A stretch of DNA of 64,000 bases from positions 115,092-179,091 of the forward strand of contig JAJQCZ010000023.1 of NCBI GenBank assembly GCA_021202465.1, given 5' to 3'. This DNA is from Lachnospiraceae bacterium. GTDB lineage: Bacteria; Bacillota; Clostridia; Lachnospirales; Lachnospiraceae. Numbering within the stretch: the first letter of the stretch is position 1; each line of letters opens with the position of its first letter. The translations under genes and the position numbers were made by a program. The notes beneath the pieces are model-generated. The model had not been told where the DNA came from and made no database searches. It was given only the letters and a program-made list of their open reading frames with translations. Positions 55,430 through 63,172 of this stretch are shown here, piece after piece.

Positions 55430-55676
55430 GGCGTTCTCCTCCGCCCTTCGGCGGCCGCCCTGCCTCCTCCGCTCCCGGATATCACAGGGCATATTTATGT
55501 TCTACTATATCATAGGGCCGGGAATAAATCAAGGGACGCGAACATTCGTTCGCGTCCTGTGTCCGTTCCTCTCTTATAATAGTTTCTGCACCACATGGGC
55601 ATACTGTTATTCGCCTAACAGAAATCGCTTTCTCCTGATTTCCAGAACTGTTCAGGCGATTAATCTCCTAACAGCC

Positions 55677-55705
55677 TTGTCTTTCCCCTAATTCCATGCT
55701 ATGAT
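55677..55705 (+). promoter_or_regulatory. Promoter and CCTAA-repeat operator of the Fic gene
   Basis: TTGTCT (55677-55682), a 17-base spacer and TATGAT (55700-55705). CCTAA elements flank and overlap it: CCTAACAG at 55614-55621 and 55667-55674, CCTAA at 55687-55691, and inverted TTAGGCG at 55705-55711. This looks like a multi-site operator. The regulator could be the winged-helix domain normally found at the C-terminus of such Fic proteins. Confidence 0.5.
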
Positions 55706-55744
55706 TAGGCGCAAGGAATGTTGTGACAGAGAGGAGGGAATCCG

Positions 55745-56290
55745 ATGAGAACATTTGATTACACGCAACTTGCATTAAGGCAGTGGGACAGTGAGATGCT
55801 GGGGCTTGTTGCACAAATACACGAATTCAAAGGACGCCAGGAAATGTTTTTGAAACAGAAGCCGGCAGTCCTCGATAAACTGGTGGAAATCGCAAAAATC
55901 CAAAGCACTGAGGCATCCAATAAGATTGAAGGAATCGTGACTACCAGCACCAGAATACAGCAGCTGTGCAACGAAAAAACCACCCCCCCCCCCCGCAACC
56001 GGGATGAGGAGGAGATTCTTGGATATCGTGATGTGCTGAACACTATCCACGAAAACTACGAGTACATCCCTATTCGCACATCTTATATTCTGCAATTGCA
56101 TAAGGATCTGTACAGATATTCCGGGAAAACCATCGGCGGAAGGTTCAAAAGCACGCAGAATTTCATTGCTGAGACACATACAGATGGTACGCAGTTTATT
56201 CGCTTCATGCCTCCTGGCCCCTATGAAACGCCAGGCGCAGTTGATGCCATCTGCGCAAGTTTCAACCAGGCAATCGATGCCTGCAGCTGA
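55745..56290 (+). pseudogene. Fic-family protein, truncated, with C12 tract
   Basis: 181 residues. It has the Fic/DOC N-terminal domain, including the inhibitory-helix motif (S-T-E-A-S-N-K-I-E-G-I, the [S/T]xxxE[G/N] type), and the first part of the Fic core (I-L-Q-L-H-K-D-L-Y-R). The reading frame stops before the catalytic HPFxDGNGR motif, so it cannot AMPylate. Where it stops, sequence resembling an IS30-type transposase end begins (56283). A run of twelve C (55983-55994) encodes Pro-Pro-Pro where relatives have one residue; it is in frame at this length. GAGAGGAGG precedes ATG 55745. The tract may have been a phase-variable switch when the gene was whole. Confidence 0.75.
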
Positions 56291-56377
56291 GCCAGTTCTA
56301 CGGCCCATAGCTCCGCAGAGGACTTAAAGCCGAACGAGCGACGTGGATAGTTATTTATCCAGTCCCTGTCTGCAAAG
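56283..56377 (-). mobile_element. C-terminal remnant of an IS30-like transposase
   Basis: About 31 codons on the minus strand read W-I-N-N-Y-P-R-R-S-F-G-F-K-S-S-A-E-L-W, the kind of C-terminus seen in IS30-family transposases (N-x-x-P-R-x-x-x-G-x-x-S). No inverted repeat was found. It lies exactly where the Fic frame breaks and the ATPase gene begins. The match is short, so the family call is tentative. Confidence 0.45.
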
Positions 56378-56393
56378 ACATGTTCCGGCGGCA

Positions 56394-57818
56394 TTACTTT
56401 TCTACATCCGCTTTTCTCAGAACGTTTTTCAGACGTTCTTCCAGATCAGCCGTTTTCCCTACCCGCATTGCATCAATCTCTTTCAGATACTCTTCTGCGT
56501 TGATATAATCCACATCATATCCGCGTAAGGATGGACCACTATAGATGACAGCCCGCCTCTTCACCGGAGCAAAATGCTCTCCCACGTAGGTGATAAAATC
56601 ACCATTTATCAGATGCCTGGTCTGCTCCTCCACCATTTCCTGAGAGTGCTTTACTTCAAACAGATATGACTCTTTATTATCCAGATCAACAACGATCAGA
56701 TCTGCCTCTGCTGTCCGTCCCTGATAGCCTTCTTCTCCCTGTCTTATCGTAAGCTGCGAGACATAATACTCTTTACTGCCGCGCTCTCCCTGCAATGCAA
56801 GAAATGTTTCTGACAGAATAATATTCTCCAGAATCTCGCCCTTCACAAACCCGTCGGCCCGGTCGATAAAAGCCTTCCGTTCTTTTATCCCGCACGCCTC
56901 CATCCAGACCTTATCGTCTGCCAGCTTTTGAACCAGCTCCGAAGAATGTGCATATATCATGCCTGGCTGGAGAAAGATCTCCATATCGGGCATCCGCGAT
57001 CCTTTATTCAAGGAACGGTATTGTGGAACATAGAGAAACAGATCCAGATCTTTCAGATAACTATTTAGCTCTTTTAAATGTTCTTCCTGGAATTCCGTTT
57101 CCACTTCATCCTGATTCAGTATACCTAATGAATTTTTTACGCTTTCATCAACCCCGACAATATCCAGCATTTCCAGATAATTGATTTCAAGGATTGAATT
57201 CACGGTAGCGTGCATCGGAGCGCTCTCATAATTTTTTCGAATTGCTCTCATAGTTAGATTGTAGCTAAAGCGGTTGATCAGCTTGTTAATCGCAGACTTT
57301 ATTTCCTGTGTGTTATATATAGATGCCAAAGAATGCCAACAGCGCTTTGAATCCTCTCCCGCTTCCAAAGCGTGCAGAATATTGTCTGCAATGGCCATAT
57401 TCAGATACTCTTCACGTTTTTGATTGTCCTTATAGGAGGTATTAACCAGCGTTCCGCCATACTCCATGTATTCATCCAGGCTCTTTTCTTTGAGGAGCCG
57501 GGAATATTCCGCGTAGGGGATATGCGTTGTATGGATCATAAAAGCCCTGTCATACAAGGTATCTGACGCGGCCATCCGGATCCCCAGTGAATCCGTTCCC
57601 GCAATAACAACACGTCCTCTTTCCGCGTAACTATCGGACAGGACATTGGAAAAACGCTGAAAGTCTTCCACCAAAGTGATCTCGTCAATGAAGAAATTCT
57701 CAATTCCTTCTTTACGCAGATCCTCCAGTACCTTCCGTAAGGCGAGCATAGTAGTTCCCTGGAGACACAGGATGTAAGCACTCTTTTCCTTCTCTTCGAC
57801 CGGCATCTCCGAAATGCA
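56394..57818 (-). CDS. DUF4143-type ATPase, main part after an in-frame TAG
   Basis: Continues, in the same frame, the ORF stopped at 57819. About 474 residues: the rest of an AAA domain with a Walker-B-like F-F-I-D-E-I-T-L-V and a sensor region (R-V-V-I-A-G-T-D-S-L-G), then a DUF4143-like C-terminal domain ending in a nuclease-like core (A-D-L-I-V-V-D-L-D, then Y-L-F-E-V-K-H-S). Such ATPases are frequent in gut genomes, of unknown function, perhaps linked to genome defence. ATG 57776 (M-P-V-E-E-K) allows a protein without Walker A, which would not be an active ATPase. Confidence 0.75.
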   Translation of the reverse strand, partial: CISEMPVEEKEKSAYILCLQGTTMLALRKVLEDLRKEGIENFFIDEITLVEDFQRFSNVLSDSYAERGRVVIAGTDSLGIRMAASDTLYDRAFMIHTTHIPYAEYSRLLKEKSLDEYMEYGGTLVNTSYKDNQKREEYLNMAIADNILHALEAGEDSKRCWHSLASIYNTQEIKSAINKLINRFSYNLTMRAIRKNYESAPMHATVNSILEINYLEMLDIVGVDESVKNSLGILNQDEVETEFQEEHLKELNSYLKDLDLFLYVPQYRSLNKGSRMPDMEIFLQPGMIYAHSSELVQKLADDKVWMEACGIKERKAFIDRADGFVKGEILENIILSETFLALQGERGSKEYYVSQLTIRQGEEGYQGRTAEADLIVVDLDNKESYLFEVKHSQEMVEEQTRHLINGDFITYVGEHFAPVKRRAVIYSGPSLRGYDVDYINAEEYLKEIDAMRVGKTADLEERLKNVLRKADVEK

Positions 57819-58001
57819 CTACTTCATCATGACAGTTTTACCCGTCCGGCGCAGACCGTACAGAGCGCAGAGCTTCCCATAGTGCAGCTCATAGGTATCC
57901 ATATACTTTTTGAGGTCTGAATAGCAATCTCTTTTTTCGTCAAACTGCGGGGCCGTTACCTCTGTCCCTATTTTTACGTCAAAGTATTCAGCAATATCCA
58001 T
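57819..58001 (-). CDS. DUF4143-type ATPase, N-terminal part (stopped by TAG)
   Basis: Starts at ATG 58001, with GGGAGG upstream. It contains Y-G-L-R-R-T-G-K-T-V-M-M (Walker A) and stops at TAG 57821-57819, four codons after the lysine-threonine of the P-loop. The frame is open on both sides of the stop, and C-I-S-E-M-P follows directly. Homologues of this family normally read through this position without a break, so the TAG is a nonsense mutation or an error; a CAG to TAG change is a plausible origin. Confidence 0.7.
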   Translation of the reverse strand: MDIAEYFDVKIGTEVTAPQFDEKRDCYSDLKKYMDTYELHYGKLCALYGLRRTGKTVMMK

Positions 58002-58127
58002 ACTGTCGCCTCCCATACTTTGTTATTTCTTCACTCTAACATCCGTTCGCTAAAAATATTGGTTTTATTATACAGTCTGACCCTTGTTTTGTAAACTGTC
58101 GTCCTTTGGAACAAAAGACGGCAGGCG

Positions 58128-58319
58128 TTACTCTGTCGTCTTTTTCTTCGCTGCTTTTGCTTCTTTTGTCCGGCCATCCGGATAAGGCTCTTCGCTGTCC
58201 ACAAGCCAATCCCGCCCCATCTTTACGGCGGTTTTCAGCCCTCCACGGGCGGCTAACTGCCTAACGGATACTGGAGCACGCCCGTGAATCTGGGCATATT
58301 CTTTTAATGTAATTAACAT
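58128..58319 (-). CDS. Small helix-turn-helix / excisionase-like protein
   Basis: 63 residues. The N-terminal half (L-K-E-Y-A-Q-I-H-G-R-A-P-V-S-V-R-Q) reads as a MerR/Xis-like winged helix; W-L-V-D-S-E-E-P-Y-P-D follows, with a Lys-rich end. Proteins of this kind accompany mobile or toxin-antitoxin loci in clostridia. AAGGAGA stands before ATG 58319. The local DNA is AT-rich. Its partner is not clear; the AbiEii stub is immediately upstream. Confidence 0.65.
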   Translation of the reverse strand: MLITLKEYAQIHGRAPVSVRQLAARGGLKTAVKMGRDWLVDSEEPYPDGRTKEAKAAKKKTTE

Positions 58320-58465
58320 GATTTAAGTTCTCCTTGCCTCTACCAAGACAATGCATCTTTTACAATGTATTATCAAGCGTTTTTTTCATTATTTTGAAGC
58401 ACTTTATCAATTTCATTGAGAGTTATTTCCGGCTCCTCTCCTCTGTTACGTCGCATCGTCGGCTA

Positions 58466-58604
58466 CTATATTTCATAGCAACGATGTAACAAACTCATCA
58501 TCGTTTTTTGATTAGAACCTCTGATACCCAAAGACTTCAAATCAATGGTTTCCTTTTCCATTTCGTCTAAACCTCTCTTGAAATTTTGTGAATCCCATCA
58601 CCAT
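58466..58604 (-). pseudogene. Deleted AbiEii-like nucleotidyltransferase toxin
   Basis: Directly after the AbiEi-like stop (TGAATG), ATG 58604 opens M-V-M-G-F-T-K-F-Q-E-R-F, like the start of AbiEii/AbiGii-type nucleotidyltransferases. It then shifts frame into E-T-I-D-L-K-S-L-G-I-R-G-S and L-L-H-R-C-Y, like the C-terminus of the same family, and stops at 58466. The junction is near 58565. Everything between, including the catalytic GSxxxD region, is missing. The toxin is therefore lost. The call rests on two short but well-placed matches. Confidence 0.5.
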
Positions 58605-59555
58605 TCAGCCAGCCCACACTCCTTCCAGCAATTCTTCCACTGCTTCCTCTATTCGTTCATCTTCATTTTCCAAAAAAGACAATGCAACAGATATCCTGTC
58701 TGCCATCTTTTTGCCGGAAAACTGTCTTGGGTCATATTCCCACAATTCGATCCGGACCTGTTCATCCGGGTCAACCAGTTCATTCATCAGCAAGCCTTTG
58801 TTAAACGCTTTCGTATAAATAGCATAGGTTGCTGTTCTGTCCGGATTTAACATGGTTTCTTCTGCCAATACACTCTCTCCGGCAATAACCATTTCATTGG
58901 TCACCTCATTTTTTTTCAGATAACCAACCTTACGAACCGGAGAAGATAGATAATCTTTCAACCGTTCGTAGAGTTCCGGACGGTCATAATCTGATTCAAT
59001 AACTTTGTTTACCCCATCCTTTGTTACGTGAAACAGGCCGGTCGCTTCCAGCTGCTTTACAGCCCGGCTCACAGTCATTGCCGTAAAGGGAAGTGATTTT
59101 GTCGCCTCGGAAACATATAATTTTTTCTTATTCTGATAAAGATAAAGCAGAACCAGTTGCTGTGTGGAAAACATAAATTTCTTTAGTTCTTTTTCTTCCC
59201 CATTTTCTTCTGCTAAAAATGTACCCATAAAAGGCAAAAACATCTGTTTGTCTGTGATGAAAGGTATCTTGTTTTCTATCATCTTATTTCTGCGGTAATA
59301 AGAAATTGTCGGAAGCTTTAATACTACTGGTACATTATCAATCTCCTGAATTCTCTTAATTTCTTTCTTTAATGCGGGCAGCGTAACAAGCTCTTCTCTG
59401 GGAGTTATTACAATACATCTGCATCCATTAAAGGTTGCCACTGCGAAATCATAGCTGCCGACAATATATAAAGGTAATCCATTCTGTTTATTCCAATTCT
59501 CGGACTGCACTTGTATTCCAAAAACCTTCGTAAGTAAATCCATAGTAATCGCCAC
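58605..59555 (-). CDS. AbiEi-like antitoxin / winged-helix regulator
   Basis: 316 residues. The middle (~residues 135-190) is a winged helix (Y-V-S-E-A-T-K-S-L-P-F-T-A-M-T-V-S-R-A-V-K-Q-L) that reads like MarR/AbiEi type DNA binding. The N-terminal ~130 residues and the C-terminal part match regulators found upstream of AbiEii-type nucleotidyltransferase toxins in clostridia. The frame is intact. The toxin gene that should follow is only a stub (58466-58604). AT-rich, probably acquired. An untethered antitoxin may remain useful against invading copies of the same system. Confidence 0.65.
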   Translation of the reverse strand: MAITMDLLTKVFGIQVQSENWNKQNGLPLYIVGSYDFAVATFNGCRCIVITPREELVTLPALKKEIKRIQEIDNVPVVLKLPTISYYRRNKMIENKIPFITDKQMFLPFMGTFLAEENGEEKELKKFMFSTQQLVLLYLYQNKKKLYVSEATKSLPFTAMTVSRAVKQLEATGLFHVTKDGVNKVIESDYDRPELYERLKDYLSSPVRKVGYLKKNEVTNEMVIAGESVLAEETMLNPDRTATYAIYTKAFNKGLLMNELVDPDEQVRIELWEYDPRQFSGKKMADRISVALSFLENEDERIEEAVEELLEGVWAG

Positions 59556-59611
59556 CTTTACTCAATTTATCAAATTATAACTTTTTCAAAGTTAGAAGTC
59601 AATGTTTTTAA

Positions 59612-59806
59612 GTTAAAATCGAACTGGTCAGAAATGCGGCCACTGAGAAAATCGGGAAATTCACAAAAAGCGAAATGATGGAGCTTGTTCCCAGTGTCGG
59701 AAAGGCATCCGTAGAAAATTCACTGAAAAAACTCGTAGAGGAAGGGTTTTTGACGCGGCATGGCAAAGGGAAAGGGACATTTTACACGCGAAATATTAAA
59801 AATTAG
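59612..59806 (+). pseudogene. C-terminal winged-helix remnant of a Fic-type protein
   Basis: About 64 codons without a start, reading K-I-G-K-F-T-K-S-E-M-M-E-L and G-K-A-S-V-E-N-S-L-K-K-L, and closing with H-G-K-G-K-G-T-F-Y-T-R. This is the winged-helix end seen in Fic proteins of the type truncated at 55745-56290, on the same strand. It may be the displaced 3' end of that gene, with about 3.3 kb inserted and the catalytic core lost, or the relic of another copy. Confidence 0.5.
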
Positions 59807-59872
59807 CCCCTGTGGCGAATCTTTCGGAAAATTCCGGAAGATTCGCCATTTTTTCATACACTTTTCTCCGGC

Positions 59873-60080
59873 TTACTCTTCCAGCAGTGCGGTCTCCCGG
59901 ATCTGCTCCAGCAGTTCGTGTACATCGGCGGCGATCTCCTCCTCCGTGGTCTCCGACTGCAGCCGTCGACAAAGAAAATCCGCCGTGTCATTGTTCCGCA
60001 TCAGGCCGTTGAACTGCTTGCGCGCTTCGCCGACCGTCACCGCCTCCTGCGAGATCATACAGCCCAGTTCTTTAATGGGA
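59873..60080 (-). pseudogene. Rearranged PqqD/HPr-kinase-like remnant
   Basis: A minus-strand frame reads E-L-G-C-M-I-S-Q-E-A-V-T, which matches the C-terminus of the HPr-kinase-like protein at 63169. It runs directly into V-G-E-A-R-K-Q-F-N-G-L-M-R-N-N-D, which matches PqqD at 62906, and lacks about 15 PqqD residues further on. It is thus a fused, internally deleted copy of the HprK-PqqD junction. There is no credible start. Confidence 0.6.
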
Positions 60081-60286
60081 GCCCGGCCCCAAAACCTCTT
60101 ATTTTTTATGATTGGCTTCAAATTTTAAGGTCGTCTTCAAGCCTTTTACCTTGCACAACACAATAAACTTTGATATACTACAAAAGAAGAGAAATTGAAT
60201 CTCAAGCTCAACTAAAAGTACTGAATCCACAACCCAATGATTTCACCAGCTAATAAAAGGAAATAATAAATCGGGGGAAGAAGTTC

Positions 60287-61087
60287 ATGAAAAAACTTAT
60301 TGAAACAGTTGGTTTCATTTCAGGATTAATAACCATCATCGATTGGATAAAGAATCTATTTGCGGGAAACAGACTCCTTTCCCCCGCCGGCTTCATATGT
60401 CTGCTAATTTTTGTTCTATGCCTCTTTTTATTGATACTTCGACATAAAAAGAAGGCTCGTTATACAATTTTCAAATATTTTAGTTTTTATTTTCGAAGAC
60501 CAAATTTACCGTATTATCTCAACAAAAAAGAAATCATATATACCTATAAATCATTGCAGGAAATGAGTTACCAGAAAAAAATAACCCTCGTCTCCAAGGT
60601 TGATGGTTTCTCAAGTTTTAAGGGGAAATTCAGATGGTCAAAACCGCAAGAGCTTTCAAAATATCACGTTTCATGCCTGTCGCCGCATAATAAACTTATC
60701 CTTGGCCGTGATACAACATGGAATACATACACTGTAGAGTTTACTCCCGCACCGAAAGGAAGCGTACGAGTTGTTGATATTTTGATTGATGATTTAAAGG
60801 ATCCAAACAGAGAAGCGGTTCCATTTTGCAGTGCCAGCATTGTAGAGCATACTAAACTGCTCTGCATCAAAATCAATCTGGAAGGTGAGCTTCAATTTGA
60901 CCTTGATAGTATCAAGTTTCTGGTATATAATAATGCTGCATCGACCTTCCCTATTTTAGAAGAAACATACTCACCGTCTGACAGGCATTCAATTATAGAA
61001 TGCGACAGAGAATGCAAACATTTGTCTATCAAAGAAAAATTCCCGGCGTTTGGATATAAATACCAAATTTCGTGGGATTTTAAATAA
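60287..61087 (+). CDS. Hypothetical membrane-anchored protein
   Basis: 266 residues, not recognised. Two hydrophobic stretches near the N-terminus (about residues 8-20, weak, and 33-52, strong) and then a basic patch (R-H-K-K-K-A-R) suggest an anchored protein with a large cytoplasmic C-terminal domain of mixed beta type. GGGGGAAG precedes the ATG at good spacing. The gene is AT-rich and codon use differs from the core genes, so it was probably acquired. It stands alone among remnants of defence and mobile genes; a defence role is possible, but nothing in the sequence shows it. Confidence 0.7.
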   Translation: MKKLIETVGFISGLITIIDWIKNLFAGNRLLSPAGFICLLIFVLCLFLLILRHKKKARYTIFKYFSFYFRRPNLPYYLNKKEIIYTYKSLQEMSYQKKITLVSKVDGFSSFKGKFRWSKPQELSKYHVSCLSPHNKLILGRDTTWNTYTVEFTPAPKGSVRVVDILIDDLKDPNREAVPFCSASIVEHTKLLCIKINLEGELQFDLDSIKFLVYNNAASTFPILEETYSPSDRHSIIECDRECKHLSIKEKFPAFGYKYQISWDFK

Positions 61088-61204
61088 AGGCACCCGCTAT
61101 TATTACAAAGTTAAACAAGGAGCAAAAATATGGATGAAGAGTAAGTGATGCAATCAACTTCCAGTCTAATGACGCAGGCGACAAAAGGGATTTTGTCGCC
61201 TGCA

Positions 61205-61265
61205 TCATTTTTTCAAGTACTTTTCTCCGGCTCACTCCTCCAGCAGTCCGGTCTCCCGGATCCCT
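61205..61265 (-). repeat. Third copy of the PqqD gene 3' end
   Basis: TTTTCTCCGGCTCACTCC and the following ~25 bases match 59857-59905 and, from the stop codon on, 62903-62940 (encoding I-R-E-T-G-L-L-E-E-stop). Only the last ~10 codons are present here; then the sequence changes to unrelated DNA at ~61263. Confidence 0.6.
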
Positions 61266-61284
61266 GATCTCATCCTGCTCGATA

Positions 61285-61412
61285 CGAAGGAGCACCACAT
61301 CAGCAATACGGGCGGATGCACCGCCGCTTCCTCAAGGAACATCGCCTATCGTCTACACCAACAAGGTTTTGGATGGCACCCTTTTCGAGCATCTTGGCCG
61401 AGCTTATCTACA
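61285..61412 (+). mobile_element. TnpV-like remnant
   Basis: Plus-strand reading G-R-M-H-R-R-F-L-K-E-H-R, then after a one-base shift I-V-Y-T-N-K-V-L-D-G-T-L-F-E-H-L, resembles the core of TnpV, a small protein carried on clostridial conjugative transposons (G-K-Y-G-R-M-R-x-x-Y-L-K-E-H-R type). Start and end are missing. Confidence 0.45.
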
Positions 61413-61417
61413 GTTAA

Positions 61418-61703
61418 TTACAAAATATTCCAGCGTTGGTATGGCACTGACGCTAGGATATTTTTATTTTTCAAAGTAGAAAGGTGGCGTTCAAACGCTA
61501 CTTTTTCTGCACCAAGCGCTACTTTTTCGGGTTCAAGCGCCACCTTTTTAATGTCAACATCAAAATCATAATCCAGATAATAAAGAAAGCTGCCGGTCAT
61601 CCCATCATGGTTCTGTCCCTGATAATATTCCGCATGGCGAGCATTTTCAAAAGGTTGTTGCAATCATAAAGTGTCGTTTGCCGTTCCTCTCCATCTTAGC
61701 CAT
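61418..61703 (-). pseudogene. RloB-like start fused to a KVAL-repeat remnant
   Basis: ATG 61703, preceded by GGGAGG and overlapping the ATPase stop, reads M-A-K-M-E-R-N-G-K-R-H-F-M-I-A, as at the start of RloB-like proteins that follow RloA-type ATPases, but ends at TGA 61649-61647. A second frame (61663-61418) reads N-A-R-H-A-E-Y-Y-Q and a repeat K-V-A-L-E-P-E-K-V-A-L-G-A-E-K-V-A-F. K-V-A-I-type repeats of this kind occur before the C-terminal helix-turn-helix of some AlbA_2/RecG-like ATP-binding proteins. I read it as two fused relics. Confidence 0.4.
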
Positions 61704-62872
61704 CCGATTCCTCCCCGAACATATCAAAACTCTTCAAAGTCGGTATAGCACCATACTTTCCAAGAAGATAATTCTTCTCGTAGCTTTCATCCTTTCGAAT
61801 CCTGGCCCCGTTTGCATCCACAAAATCTGCCAGAGAATACAACGTTGTGGCTCCATCATCATCTTTTTCCGTAAACCAGATTTCATCCCGGCGCAACAAA
61901 TTCGTTGAAAGCTGCCAGGAATCATGTGTAGTAAAAACAATCTGCGCATGGTGCACGTTAATTTCCGGATTCAAAAACGTAATCAAAAAGGTCCTGACTA
62001 ACAGTGGATGAAGTCTGGCATTCAATTCATCAACAAAAAGTACACTCCCTCTCTCAAGGGTGTCCTGCAGAACCGGATAAAGAGCAAACATCTTTAATGT
62101 ACCATTGGATTCCTCCTGTAATGGTATAGATGTTGTTTCTCCTCCCTTTAAGCGATGAATGGCATCAATCTTAACATATTTGCCTTCTTCCCCGTCTCTA
62201 TTGCTCTTTTCGACATGAAATCCCACAATCGAAGGATCAAACGCTGCGAAGTATTCGACCACTTTATCCTGCACCGACTTATCCTCCGCAAAACCTTCCG
62301 GAATAACGGATGAAAGAAATGCATTCTCATATGGATCACCAAAATCAGCAATATTCGCACTGTAGAACCAATCACGAACCCCTTTTAGTTTCGCAATTTT
62401 CAGCTTTGCCCCCAGGGAAACAAGAAGTGTTTCTTTCTCCAGGGCAATAGACAGATTTTCACGGCTTTTTTCAGGAATACCGGTAAGCTCAAGCTCGTTG
62501 GTATCCCGATAAAATATCCGTCTGTATTGTCTGGCGGATTTTGCTTTGTAATTCAGCCATTCTTCCGTTACACCATCTTTTCCCAAAAACAAATCCGTAA
62601 TTATAGCTCCTGTATCCATGTTCTTCCGTGTCCATGTAATAAACTTCGAACAGGGATTCTTCATTCCTGGTGGAAACGTCAAACAGAAACGGCGTCATTT
62701 TAGCCTTGCGCTTCTTTCCCTTTTTTTCCTCAGAGTCTCCGCCATAAGAGAACGATTCCAGGACATACGTCATCATAAACCGAAACGCTTCAATAATATT
62801 GGATTTTCCGCTGGCATTGGCTCCAAATATGGCAGCCGCCGGCAACAGTTTTTCATATCCGGCTGCAATCAC
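61696..62872 (-). pseudogene. RloA-like AAA ATPase (AAA_15 type), truncated and frameshifted
   Basis: Walker A is G-A-N-A-S-G-K-S-N-I at the very start, and the usual ~35 residues before it are missing because PqqD DNA begins at 62906. The frame breaks in an A4 run (T4 at 62578-62581): with one A removed, Y-G-F-V-F-G-K joins D-G-V-T-E-E-W. The second part has the signature-like and Walker B region (V-L-F-V-D-E-L-N-A-R-L-H) and Q-I-V-F-T-T-H-D-S, as in Rlo/AbiL and OLD-like ATPases of abortive-infection systems. Two lesions and a broken partner make function unlikely. Confidence 0.7.
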
Positions 62873-62905
62873 CCTGTCCGAATGCTCAGAAATCGAGGTT
62901 GCGGC

Positions 62906-63172
62906 TCACTCTTCCAGCAGTCCGGTCTCCCGGATCTGTTCCAGCAGTTCGTGTACATCGGCGGCAATCACCTCGCGCGGCGCGTCATACTCCTCGAACA
63001 TCGCCTCGACGATCGCCTCCTCCGTGGTCTCCGACTGCAGCTGCCGGTAAATAAAATCCGCTGTGTCATTGTTCCGCATCAGGCCGTTGAACCGCTTGCG
63101 CGCTTCGCCGACCGTCACCGCGACGTGGTCACCGCCCACATCGCGCAGGATCAGTCCTTCTCGTAATCTCAT
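62906..63172 (-). CDS. PqqD-like protein (RiPP recognition element type)
   Basis: 88 residues: a small winged-helix PqqD fold with L-I-L-R-D-V-G-G-D-H-V-A-V, then F-N-G-L-M-R-N-N-D-T-A and a C-terminal helix (D-V-H-E-L-L-E-Q-I). Such proteins bind leader peptides and present them to modifying enzymes, often radical SAM proteins. The ATG overlaps the end of the HPr-kinase-like gene by 4 bases, so the two are coupled. No precursor peptide or radical SAM gene is seen downstream in the window; they may lie to the right. Confidence 0.8.
   Translation of the reverse strand: MRLREGLILRDVGGDHVAVTVGEARKRFNGLMRNNDTADFIYRQLQSETTEEAIVEAMFEEYDAPREVIAADVHELLEQIRETGLLEE

Noticed and set aside
53747..55579. 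610-residue plus-strand ORF opposite ruvB and ruvA
   Set aside because: ruvA and ruvB are unmistakable; the antisense frame is a His/Arg/Gln-rich shadow.
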